Shown: positions 1 through 10,272 of the stretch, piece after piece
How positions within the stretch are numbered: the stretch's first letter is position 1
How the letters are laid out: each line of letters begins with the position of its first letter
Assembly (NCBI RefSeq): GCF_000835495.1
Contig: NW_015622542.1
Span: 3,494,485 to 3,558,484 of the forward strand
DNA length: 64,000 bases
Reading direction: 5' to 3'
Source: Cladophialophora immunda
Lineage: Eukaryota > Ascomycota > Eurotiomycetes > Chaetothyriales > Herpotrichiellaceae
Position numbers and translations under genes: made by a program
Notes under the pieces: generated by a model
Told to the model about the DNA's origin: nothing
What the model saw: only the letters and a program-made list of their open reading frames with translations
Database searches by the model: none

Positions 1-216
1 TGCCAGGAATTGGTGGAATTCTCCGTCCTTTGCCCTAGGCTGGGAATCGAGGCCTGTTCCTGACCGGTCTAGACTCGAGGGGGGGTTTGGATGGCTCAGA
101 AACAGACCAAAGGCTATCTGTAATTCTCCCTCATTCCTCAATATCTACCACCGCCGAGGCTCCTTGCATTGTACCGACCCCATCAACATTCAAGCACAGT
201 TTAAGATGGACCGGCC

Positions 217-2262
217 CTACACAGCCTTCTCCCCCTGAACGACCTTCGCCCCCGAGTCTTCTGTATATGGGGTAACTGCCGACGTAATCTTCCCGGGTGC
301 CTCGTCTTCGTCCGCCTCCGAGGAAATGGCTGGCTCTCCATGAATGATGTCTTCGAAGCCGGGAACATCGGTCCAATCTCCCACGCGGCGCCGCGTCGAC
401 CAGTCCACAACCTCATCCGGATGGACGGCGTGGCCCGAAAGGCTGTACTTGGGAGGGAAAACCACGTTCAGGCCCCAAAACGCGAGGACCGACACAACGA
501 CCGCGAAGATCCAGTTCAGGTCGTACGTGTACGGCTGCACGTTCTTGATGGACGGATTCACCTGGCTGATGAAGCCGGGCATGTTCGGCACGTAGGCGCA
601 GAGGAACGCGGCGTACGCGCGCCAATTGACACCGTGCCAGAACCAGAACTTGCCGCCTCGCAGAACGTAGAGATGGCGGACGTCAATTGCCCGGCGACGG
701 ACGAGCCAGTAGTCCGCCATAAGGATCCCGCTGACAGGACCCAGAAGTGAAGGGTATGCTGATAGGAAATCTGGAAATCGATGTCAATATAGGACGAGCG
801 GTGGGGGTGTCGAAGCCCAAGACCTACTGTAGAAACTCCCTGCATCGTACACAATTTTCCAGGGACAGATGACGACGGAAAGAACGGCCACGATCAAAGA
901 GCCCCGGACATTGTTGATGTATTTGGGCCAAAAGGACGACAGCGCAATCGCAACCGTGATGGTATTTGCCGATAGATTAACACCGATGGTGGCGATGATC
1001 CAGACCACGGCCGCGATGAAGACCGCGCCTCGATTTTCCCAGCGCGCAAGGATCCCTGAAGGTTCCCAGTACGCTTCGTTCCAAATTTTGACGGTGGCAG
1101 AGCTCGTTATGACGGAACAGATGACGGGAAGGATACCAGTACAAGGCAAGGCAAGACTTTGAATCCATGTGTTGCCCGGCCGTCGGGCGAATCGTACAAA
1201 GTCAGGAACTGTCACAGGTCAGTTGAGGAGTGTAATGAGAGCGCGTAAGATCGGGAAGTGGTCTCACTGTTGGTGGTGATGGTGGCAAAGTACCCAGCAG
1301 CCGTGCCAAAGGCCTTGACTCTTGTCCAGTTCTGGTCCCAGGCCGACCCCTCGAGCTTCGCCGCTTGCTGGACCAGGGGTCCGCCGTCGGGCGCAACTTT
1401 GAGGGCCCAGATCATCATTCCAATGAAGACAAAGGGAGAAAGGACGGCCTTCAACAAGAAGTACCATTTGAGCTTGTACATGGGGATCAGGGTGAGAGGG
1501 GTCTGGATGATCAGGAGGATAAAGTAGCATAGCAAATCGGCGCTCGTGATTCCCGCACTCGCAGGGAGGGCGTTGGGTATGTCGTCGAAACTCGGCCAAA
1601 TGGCGCGCAGCATCTGATGGATGCACTGTCCGATGCTCTACCAAGATGACCTTCGTGAGCATGCGTGTTCGCCGTCCTTCCGCCACAGGGGTACGACGCT
1701 ACTCACAATGTTCAGGATGGCAAGCCACATCAGCGCCATGAAGGCACGAATCGCCACGGGGAAGTATCCCCCACGCATGCCCCAGGACATGCGGGTTGAC
1801 AGCGGGAATCCCGTGTGGTAGTTTGTTGCGATATGCCCGCACAGTGCGACCACGATGCCGGTGAGCAGGAAGCCGCAAAAGGTGATCGGGATGATCTCGC
1901 GGAAAGTGAACCCCTGGCCCACCAGGATCGCTCCAAAGCTCCAGGTCGCAATGGTGAACTGGTCGGAGCACCAATAGGTAATGAAGTCCCAGTTCCTCCA
2001 CGTCCGCTGGTCGGGGGGGACGGGATCCAGATCTAAACGGAGTCAGCATGGGGCAAGGGGTTCTGTAACCGGCCAACGTACCTTTGTTGGACCACGAGGT
2101 GCCGTGGGCGAAGATGGTGTCCTGAGGCGGCAGCTCGCTGATTCCCTTCACCGTCAAGGCTTTGTTTTTCAATCCCTTTGCGTGCCAAACGGCCCTGCAG
2201 TTCTCCCTCCATTGGGGGAGATTGGGGAGAGGGATGGCAAGGAAGGTCTTGTGGTGAGGCAT
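217..2262 (-). CDS. NCS1-family nucleobase/allantoin permease, 603 aa, 5 exons
   Basis: This is a plasma-membrane proton symporter of the NCS1 (Fur/Dal4/Fui1) family for uracil, uridine, allantoin, thiamine or a related compound. I read complement exons 2262-2082, 2032-1707, 1637-1268, 1208-828 and 770-217; all phases agree. Family motifs appear in order: NKDLDPVPPDQRTW before TM1, SIGQCIHQMLRAIWPSF in the middle, IPDFVRFARRPG after it, then LGPVSGILMADYW and a soluble C-terminal tail of about 90 residues. The rest is a run of hydrophobic helices as expected for about 12 TM segments, and the length is normal for the family. The start is the ATG at 2262; the open frame upstream of it has no ATG. 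It is divergent from the 2OG oxygenase. The substrate cannot be read from sequence. I am sure of the family. Confidence 0.92.
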
Positions 2263-2753
2263 GTTTGCAGTTCTGCCTTTGGGTATAGAGAACAGCACAA
2301 GGCATAGGAGTCAGCATGGTCGTGCCAGCTATACATATCTTCATATACACGCACGGCTGTATGGCACCTGCTCAGAGAAAGATAGGTGCCCCCTACGCCA
2401 CCCACTATCTCTGTTATCGAACGCCCAGACCCGCAAGCACGCATCATACCCGAACGGGCCATGGCGGTACACATACCCCAAAAGCGCTTAGCTCAAGTCC
2501 ATTTCGCCCAGAAATGGCTTTATCAGAGTGGACGGGGCCCGATCCCAGAGGGACCTTGTATTGCAGTGGTGTGGAAGTTTGCGACCGCAACGCCCGCATG
2601 TCGCTGCTGGTGTCCGCACTGGCGAACAATCTATATCACGAGACTGCACTGCAATCGATCTATACATACAAGATCGGATATCCAAGACGCGGCAGCACAG
2701 ATTGTCAGCTCTCTACGAGCCAGTAAACTCGCCGCCCGCGATAGTTGACCAGA
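2263..2753. promoter_or_regulatory. Divergent promoter with five HGATAR sites
   Basis: The 491 bp between the two divergent start codons contains HGATAR (GATA-factor) hexamers on either strand at about 2380-2385, 2405-2410, 2414-2419, 2520-2525 and 2739-2744. About 1.4 would be expected by chance in this length. In filamentous fungi such sites bind AreA/Nit2-type nitrogen regulators. That both genes are under nitrogen control is my inference. Confidence 0.45.
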
Positions 2754-4111
2754 ATGCCTGCCACCGTTTCAACTTCAGAGGTGCCCCTGATTGACTTCTC
2801 GTTGTTCACCAACGGAACTCCGGAGCAGCGAACACACACAGCTCGAGATATCGTTGCCGCTTTCAAGGAGGTCGGCTTCGTGTATCTGGTGCAGCACCCG
2901 GTGGCCGACGAGGAGATCGATGAGGCGTTCAACCAGGTCAGTGGCGTCCACGGAGCCATCAACCCACGTCGGGATGTGCTGCTTATTTGCATATGATGTA
3001 TAGGCCGGTCGCATTTTTCAGTTGCCACAAGATGAATTGAACAAACCCGAGGTGGCTCGGCCCACCCCTGAAGCGGGCTTGAAGACCTACACGGCGCGAG
3101 GCTACTGCGCCCTCGGCCGGGAGAAGGTCACTCAGAACATTTTCGACGACGAAAAAATCAAGACCATGAGGGCTGTGGCCGACGTCAAAGAGTACTTTGA
3201 TATCGGCGCCGATCGGGGTGCTCCTGCGGCGCGAGAACCCAACCGATTCCCTCCCAGAGAATTGATCCCAGGCTTCGAAGACTTCATGGTCAAGTTTTTC
3301 TGGCACTGTAACGAATTTGGCCTGGAGATCCTTCGAGCCATCGCCATCGGTCTGGACATTGACGAAAACTATTTTGTCAACTTCCACGCAGACGCCGACC
3401 ATCTCCGTGCGTTGGCCTCAGCCTCCTCCGTTTCCATTCACTCATCCCGCCCCTTTGTCGTTCGGCTGAGGACTGGCTGACGCGCTCCAGTGCGGCTCCT
3501 GCACTACCCGCCCGTCGAGCGCAAGGCGCTCGTGTCGGGCTCCAAGGCTCGTATTCCCGCACACTCCGACTACGGGTCAATCACCGTCTTGTTCCAGGAC
3601 GCGGTGGGCGGCCTGCAAGTCGAGGATTCGAAGAATCCGGGCCACTTTCGTGAGTCGCACCGACATCGAGGGATCTCGGAAACAAGCACGAATCACTCAC
3701 TGACTGGAGCGACACAGTGCCGGCACCACCGCTCAAGGGGGCTGCGATTGTCAACATCGGCGACTTCTTGATGAGATGGTAAGGAGCCGAACAACTTTCA
3801 CTGACAGAGGGGATGGGTTCTATATACGGATCTTCCCCGGTTGGCATTGCCCCCAGCTAATATCCGGCTCTAGGAGCAACGACATCTTGAAATCCACGCT
3901 CCATCGGGTCGTCGAGCCGCCGGCGGCGAAGGACCTGGGCAACGATCTCGAGTTGTCCGCGGCGAGGTTTTCCATCCCGTTTTTCCTACAAGCCGACCGC
4001 GACAAGGTCATTCGGTGTGTTCCGGGCCTGGAGGGAGAGACGGGCCCCAAGTACGACCCCATCACGGCCATGGAGTACCTCAACATGAGGACCTCGGCCA
4101 ACTTCAAGTGA
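2754..4111 (+). CDS. 2-oxoglutarate/Fe(II) oxygenase, thymine-7-hydroxylase-like, 341 aa, 5 exons
   Basis: This is a cytosolic non-haem iron dioxygenase of the isopenicillin-N-synthase-like family. I read exons 2754-2936, 3022-3406, 3491-3649, 3718-3778 and 3874-4111 with all phases matching. The iron ligands are His214 and Asp216 (AHSDYGSITVLFQD) and His273 (KSTLHRVVEPP); Arg294 and Ser296 (ARFS) form the 2-oxoglutarate carboxylate site. The N-terminal VPLIDFS segment, the GREKVTQ segment and the RLLHYPPV segment follow the layout of the fungal group that includes thymine 7-hydroxylase. Relatives in that group use other substrates, so the activity is open. An in-frame ATG at 2745 is an alternative start. 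The gene shares its promoter with the NCS1 permease, which hints at a nucleobase or similar nitrogen compound as substrate. Confidence 0.88.
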
Positions 4112-4914
4112 TGAGAATGCACGACTTTGGGTCGATACAGACCACGCACACACTCTTTAGGCCATACCCGAGAAAATGATTTTTTTGGGGTGTGTAGAGG
4201 CACTTGATTATCTCTGTAGCTATTCCATTCAATGTCCAGCCAGTCTTCTTGGCTCTTATCTTGTGTATGCAGGTTCTAATCCAATAACCACCTTAGACCC
4301 CAATGGAAGTCTGGGCTCGGCGGCGTGCACCCGCCACGGCATGACTGGTCGTCACAGTTTCGTCGAGGACAGAGATAGAGATCATGCTGGGCCAGACCAC
4401 CTCGAAACACCAAACACCAAACACTAGGCAGGCGCGGCAATGTCAAGAAAATAGTTACTTACGGTCGGTGTGACCAGCGGCCCCGATAAAGGTGGATCCT
4501 ATTGACAATTGTCATTCATGTCCCGCGTTTCCTTGGAGCTACATGGGGAGCTTTGCTCGTTCAGGCAACTCGAGTCGCCCAGCAAGTTCCGAGCTGCCCA
4601 AGTGCGACCAGCATCAATCCTCTGTCCAACTAAACGGAAACTACACCACACCCCATCGGCATTCAACCTCAACGGACCGGCTCCCGGTCGATGACGTGCC
4701 GGCCAATAGCATGCCTTGTACCGTAGATGGCAGATTATGTCCGGCGCGAAGTGTATCGGAGAGACCTCGCCTGGGTGATCGCGAGGTCGCAATGGGCAGA
4801 TGATACATGTGTCTTATGTTCAGAATGGAAGATTTTATTCTTCTATACGATCCCATGCAAATTCGGGCCAAATCTGGCCCATCGCCCGGAAGACACGTGT
4901 TCTATCGCGCTACA
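4112..4914. other. Intergenic, convergent gene ends
   Basis: These 800 bp separate the convergent oxygenase and aminotransferase genes. I see no gene, RNA or repeat in them. Confidence 0.5.
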
Positions 4915-6234
4915 TCAGACTGGACTCGTGTCGATCAGGTCGTGGAGGGATTGCTCTAGGACGGCAATTCCCGTCAAGAGGTCCTCCTCCGATATGACCA
5001 ACGGCGGGGCCAGCCGGAGCCTGTTCGCGACCGAAAAGGCGAGGATGCCGCGTTGCCGCATCAGGCTCGCGAGGCGGGCTGCCGTGATGCGGCCAGAGGG
5101 ATGCGACTCGTCGAGGTGCAGGGCACAGAGGAGACCCTGGCCCGTGACACGGAGCGTCGTGTAAGGCGAAGTGATCGCGCGCAGGCGTGCTTGGAGGAGA
5201 TGGCCGAGACGCAGGGATCTCTCTGGGAGGGACTCGTCGAGGACGACGTCCACCGCGGCGATGGCGACCGCACTGGCGAGAGGGTTGCCCGAGTACGTCG
5301 AGCTGTGTTCGCCCGCCTGAAGCTGGTCCATCACCTCGCGCCGGCCCACGACCATGCTCATCGGGTAGACGCCGCCGGTCAGGGCTTTCCCGAGGAGGAC
5401 CATGCTGGGCTCGACGTGGTATTTCTGGTAGGCCATCAGATACCCGGCTCGTCCGAAGCCGCTCTGGATCTCGTCGGCAATGAAGAGGGCCTGGTGCCGG
5501 CGGCACAGGTCGGCCACGGCCCGGATATACTCGTCGTCCGCCGGGATGCAGCCGGCGTAGCCTTGCACGCACTCGACCATCACCCCGGCGATCTTGTGAC
5601 CCGACGACCGGAACGCTTCCTCGAGGTCGTCGATGCAGTTGTAGCGGACCGTACGACCGTCCACCGTGGGGCCGACCCCGGGGATGAAGGGGCCAAATGC
5701 TCGTCGGAGGAAAGTGTTGTCCGACGCAGACAAGGGGCCCAGGGTCTTGCCGTGATAGTTCCCGGCCAGCGTGACCACCAGGGCCTCGTCCGGGCGGATG
5801 CCCTTGACATTGTAGCCCCATCTCCGGGCCAGTTTGATGGCCAGGTCCGTGGCCTCGGATCCGGAATTCATCGCAAAGGCCTTGTCGAAGTTCAACAGCT
5901 CGCAGAGCTTCTTGCACAGCCGGGGGAAATGCTCGTTGTGGTAGGCGCGCGACACCAGCGTGATCTCCTGGCACTGCCGGATCATGGTCGCCACGATCCG
6001 AGGATGGCAGTGGCCCTGGTTGACCACCGAGAACATGCTCATGAAGTCGACGTATTCCTTGCCGTGGACATCCCATAACCGCGCCCCCGCGGCTTTGCGA
6101 AACACAATCGGGACCGACTCAAGAGCCGTGGCGGCGTACTGCTCATCCAGGGCGACACAGTCTTCCACGGCCACGTTTTCGACGCTCACCTTGGTCCAGG
6201 GTGCGTGCGTGACGGTGGTCGACGACGACGGCAT
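4915..6234 (-). CDS. Class III PLP aminotransferase, ornithine-aminotransferase fold, 439 aa, intronless
   Basis: This enzyme has the ornithine/GABA aminotransferase fold: VNQGHCHP near residue 71, NSGSEATD near 123, FIADEIQSGFGRAG near 251 and the PLP-binding Lys283 in LLGKALTGG. Its length matches ornithine aminotransferase (CAR2/OAT), but the residues that recognise ornithine in human OAT differ. Tyr85 is Phe68, Arg180 is Lys163 and Glu235 is Tyr226, and Tyr55 is also not conserved, while the Arg413 equivalent (Arg407) is kept. I therefore expect a different amino donor, for example an omega-amino acid or a cluster intermediate. The ATG at 6234 is the first in frame. It sits among the permease, oxygenase, regulator and urea-carboxylase genes, so it may act on a product of that pathway. 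Confidence 0.9.
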   Translation of the reverse strand: MPSSSTTVTHAPWTKVSVENVAVEDCVALDEQYAATALESVPIVFRKAAGARLWDVHGKEYVDFMSMFSVVNQGHCHPRIVATMIRQCQEITLVSRAYHNEHFPRLCKKLCELLNFDKAFAMNSGSEATDLAIKLARRWGYNVKGIRPDEALVVTLAGNYHGKTLGPLSASDNTFLRRAFGPFIPGVGPTVDGRTVRYNCIDDLEEAFRSSGHKIAGVMVECVQGYAGCIPADDEYIRAVADLCRRHQALFIADEIQSGFGRAGYLMAYQKYHVEPSMVLLGKALTGGVYPMSMVVGRREVMDQLQAGEHSSTYSGNPLASAVAIAAVDVVLDESLPERSLRLGHLLQARLRAITSPYTTLRVTGQGLLCALHLDESHPSGRITAARLASLMRQRGILAFSVANRLRLAPPLVISEEDLLTGIAVLEQSLHDLIDTSPV

Positions 6235-7112
6235 GGTGGCTGGAGGTTCTTCGGGTGTCGAACTAAACGAGATGAATGGGGAGGATTGCTTTCACCCACA
6301 CGAAAGGGATTTCTGCACCAAAAAAAAAGCAAACTCGCGTCGCTCACACGCCGACGACCACCCACAACCAACTATACATATACAGAGGGGGAAGACGACA
6401 TCTTAACGTGCCAAGACTGGACTAACCCGTAGTGCTACACCGGGGGGTGCTTCGTCTGCTCCTGTTCCCACTTTGCCGTTACTATCCTAGGAAGGTCGAA
6501 TCGATGCTATCTATCATGGTGTCGAATCATGGGGGGGGCCGCTAGCTGCGTTCGGTATCATCCACAACTGAAGCACTGCCCGAAATTGTGGCCGCCGTGG
6601 GGAGGCAAGATATCGGTCATAAGATATGGAGGTATCACCAAGGGGAACATGGAGTTGTATTCCTGACATTGCTTCTCACACAGGCCTGAGGCATCTCGTT
6701 CAATCGGTCGCACCTAGCTATGCAATAGGTATTTCTAGACGAAGAACCTTCCTGGCCCACAGAGTGGTCTGTGTCACCGAGTCCCCCGCGATCTTTTTTT
6801 GGACCTCTTAAAACGGCTGGATTTGACGTTCCCGATCTTCCTGGTGCATCGAGGGAGTTGACGTCCTCAAGGCCATTGCTTTGGGGGCCAACTTTCCTGC
6901 CTCACTGAGCGCACTCTGCGCTTTGGGCCTTGGGGTACGGCGGGCAGAAGGGCGTGGAAATGGTTGTCGGCGCATTCGAAAGAGAATTTGACCGGGTAAC
7001 GGCGCTGGCAGGATACACAAAGCTCCAGGACATCGGTAGAGAGGAGGGATGGATTCGGTATCGCCAGACTGTGAGGGCCATTACAAGTGTGGTGACTGTA
7101 GGTCATCTGTCT
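6235..7112. other. Intergenic, aminotransferase promoter
   Basis: These 878 bp hold the 5' region of the aminotransferase and the 3' end of the regulator gene. I see no further gene. Confidence 0.5.
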
Positions 7113-9050
7113 CTAGAAGATGACCTGAAAAAGCTGCTTTGAGAACAACTCGTCGTGAAAGTCGTCAACCTCGGCTTCATTATTCGCACATCTGCTGGCA
7201 CGCTGACTCTCGCCCTCAGCGGACCAGATACGCTCCGTGATGAGCATCAAGTTGTCGCGAGTGCTGCTGCGATAGGTCTCTTTCATCTGCCTGTGTCTCT
7301 CGCGAATCCAGTTTCGATCCTCATCCGAGACACACTCCCTTGCAACCAGGTAGAATGCCAGAGGTAAGGCCGACGCGGGCGGTTGACCGGGCGGAATCGC
7401 GTTGATCAATGCTATGAGTCTTTTGACCGTCTGCTGTACCCGCCGGGAACTTTTGGAATCCCGGTACAGCCGACGTTGGAGCAGCAGTTGCGCCAGCCAG
7501 TAGTAAGACTGGTTCACCAGAGCCATCTGGTACCGTCGAGCGTCTCCAAAGCGAACCCCGTCGCGATCTGGGTCATACCTCAGCTCTGATAGCGATCCGG
7601 AACCATGGCGTAGAAGACAGGGAAACTTCTGAGCAGCCCACGTCCGCAGCCCGAATTCGAGTTGTTCTGCTTGTCCCAGTACGGCGTCGGTTGTTTGGCG
7701 TTTTTCGCGCAAATCACACGCAAGATGAGATATGTGCGCCAGCGCACTAAGCACTGGTTGAGGGCAACCAGTCATTTGGCAAAATGAAGGTTCCGTAAGG
7801 TCCAAGTCCTCTCGATCTTGGTATACCGGGAATGTCAACGGAGCCTTGGGGCGTGTCGCATGGAGTAATGATGCCGCCACATCGGCAATGGCGAACCGTT
7901 GTGCTGTCAAGCGTGGCAGGAAGCCTCGATCCAGCTGATTCAAGTAGCCAAGCTGGTCTAGGAGGTGATAAGCGCATTGGATGTGAGCCTTGCCCCCAGC
8001 GCTACCCGAATATATTGCATGCGCAATCTGCATTAGTATAGCACTTAAAGCGGCCTCTCTGGCGGCCATCAGAGATGAGAGCGAGGCCGTCAGGAGATGG
8101 CCACAGGTGTCAGCCTGACCACTTTCTATCTCTACGAGTAGCTTCTGGATCGAAGTCAGGGCTTTTGATTGACGAGCACTGGCGAGTTTGGCGTTGCTTC
8201 TGCCGTATAACAGCATCCACTCGGTCGCGATCGAGACCAATGTGTGTAGCAAGACCGGGCTGCCGATGGCAAAGACGGCTAGTTTTTGATAAGGATTTCG
8301 CAGGTCGTCATATGGTGCCAGGATCCCACTCAGATGTTTGGTGTCTGTAAATAAGTCAGCTGCAGGCCCAGGCGCTCAGGACCAGCCACGACTCACAGTA
8401 CATGAACGCGATATGTTCACCCGGCGTATCAAACAATGGCTCCAAGAAATTCCCGAGTGAATTGTCGTCGAATTGCCAATAGGCGGCATCCGGGGGATGC
8501 ATGTCGGATTCCTCGTCGTCGATACTAGAAATTGTTTCTGGAGATCTCTGGAACACGGGGGTCAATGGGTCAGGTGGCTCAGGCCGTTCGCACTCTCCTG
8601 GATCCAGCTGAAGATGGTTACTTTCTGCAGCACTCGCGTTTCGGGCGGAGGTGTCCTCAGGGGTCGAAAGAGGCTGAGGCGTACCCATGGTGTCGGCGCC
8701 CAGCACGATAGTCGTGGAATCGCCATGCTCGCAGATCCCTGTGGTCGAAGCACTCAAAGCCGGTGAGGATATTTCAGTGACTCTTGATTCATCCGTCCAG
8801 AAACCCAGTCCCTCTCCATTCGAACAAGCTGCAGCGGACAGAGGTTGATGATCACCTTCTTGGTCCCAATAGAGGGGGCTGGGATTCTTCAAAGGGGATT
8901 GCGGCAGAATCCAGGTCGAAAACGTTCTTGACGGGGACCACCTGATGTTCGGGGGACGGTATTCACATTTGAGCCCGCGTCGAACGCAGCCTCGACAGCT
9001 AGGATGAGTTTCGTCACACTTTCGCCGCCGGCGTCGACACGCAGCGCAGC
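7113..9050 (-). CDS. Zn2Cys6 transcription factor, Fungal_trans_2 type (first exon unresolved)
   Basis: This is a nuclear regulator. I read exons 9050-8397 and 8344-7113 with a 52-nt intron between them. The zinc cluster is at the start of the first visible exon: CAAC, then CDETHPSC, then CVRRGLKC, which fits C-x2-C-x6-C-x6-C-x2-C-x6-C. A Ser/Pro/Glu-rich linker follows, then the Fungal_trans_2-type domain beginning near LSGILAPYDDLRNPYQ and SPVLLHTLVS. A stop codon lies just upstream in frame and a TAG acceptor precedes the first Cys, so at least one short 5' exon exists. A good donor (GTGAGC) lies near 9294, but I could not fix the start codon. It sits between the aminotransferase and the urea carboxylase and is the obvious candidate pathway-specific regulator. 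Confidence 0.85.
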
Positions 9051-10272
9051 CTACATCGGATCGTCAGCCAAACCGATGCATAATGAGGTCTCTGTGAGCA
9101 TGCCTGATCGTGATCGAGAATCGCTGGGCATGTTGGTGTCTTGGAGGTGCAGGGCAGTGTCTGGAGAAGGTGCAGCGAGATCCTTCGACTCCTCGGTCCT
9201 GGGTCCTTTCACACCGCAACCACGTGGCGCATTGCCAAAGCTGCCCCAATACTGGATGGGCAACACAAGATGATTGAACGTGCGAGACGCTCACTGCAGA
9301 TACTCGGTCAGTTGCCAGAGGCCAGTCCTGTCGTGATTCCAGGCAGGACGTGGAAAATGGATACACGACGCTGTTGAGCACCAAGGCGGGACGGGCGACT
9401 GGGGACTCGGGGCGGCCGCTCCACTGACAGCGACGATGCTAAAGCCTGCAGTCTAGGTCCCTCAAGTCCCTCAGGTGAAGGCGATACTCTCCAGCGCGGC
9501 ACCCATCAGTGACTGAACTTACAGTACCGAGGACAGTTCTAGGCCGAAGGTTGGCGCGCCCCCACCACTGTTCCAACCCCTCCAACCTTGTGCCACCAGC
9601 AGACAAATCCACAACAAAGTGAAGGTTCAATGCAATAGCTTCGAAAACGGCTGAAGAATCATGGAATCTGTGGGCCGAAAGAGAAGACTAGGTCTGTTTG
9701 GGGCGCGTCTTGATCCTCACATCAAAGTCGGAACTGCGAGACGGAGCTCTACTGATAAGAACTTCTGGGTGGGGAGACTCGTTTAGTGGGATGGAGCAGT
9801 CACCGGTGGAAGTCGGGTCAACCATCCAGCTGGCTAAGATAGATGTCCTGCTTTGACCCTTGATGATGGCCGTGAGACAAGATTTCTGCCATTGGGTCGA
9901 CAAACGGCGCGGTATCGCCTCTAGCTCGACCATCTTGACTGCGTCGCCTACCCACACTACAAAATGCATTCATATGCAGCTATTAGCCGTCGTCACCCTC
10001 CGTCTTTGCACCGCCTTTCGTTGCAATATCCAGAATCTTCCCGATGGAGAATGAGACAGGCATGGTGGTGGAGTGGAGCGCGAGTTCAACAGCAGCAGGG
10101 ACGCCCATATCAATGCTCGTCCTTCCGGGTGAGCAATGTTGATCAGACGCCATACTTCCCCCAAGCCAGCACTCTTGCCCGCAGCGCCCTCCTTGGAAAG
10201 CTCCTTACATTGCGTCCCATCCCAATTTCGACGGGATTTTCGCCGTCTCTGGCAGCATCTATGCTATGAGCC
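9051..10272. other. Region upstream of the regulator, unresolved
   Basis: It should contain the missing first exon and promoter of the Zn2Cys6 gene and the 3' end of the urea-carboxylase gene. Several open frames of 60-100 codons occur on both strands, but none has a recognisable motif. Confidence 0.4.

Noticed and set aside
4910..6078. Long frames (388 and 341 codons) overlapping the aminotransferase in other frames
   Set aside because: The aminotransferase frame has complete PLP motifs; the others are Arg/Pro/Gly-rich shadows.
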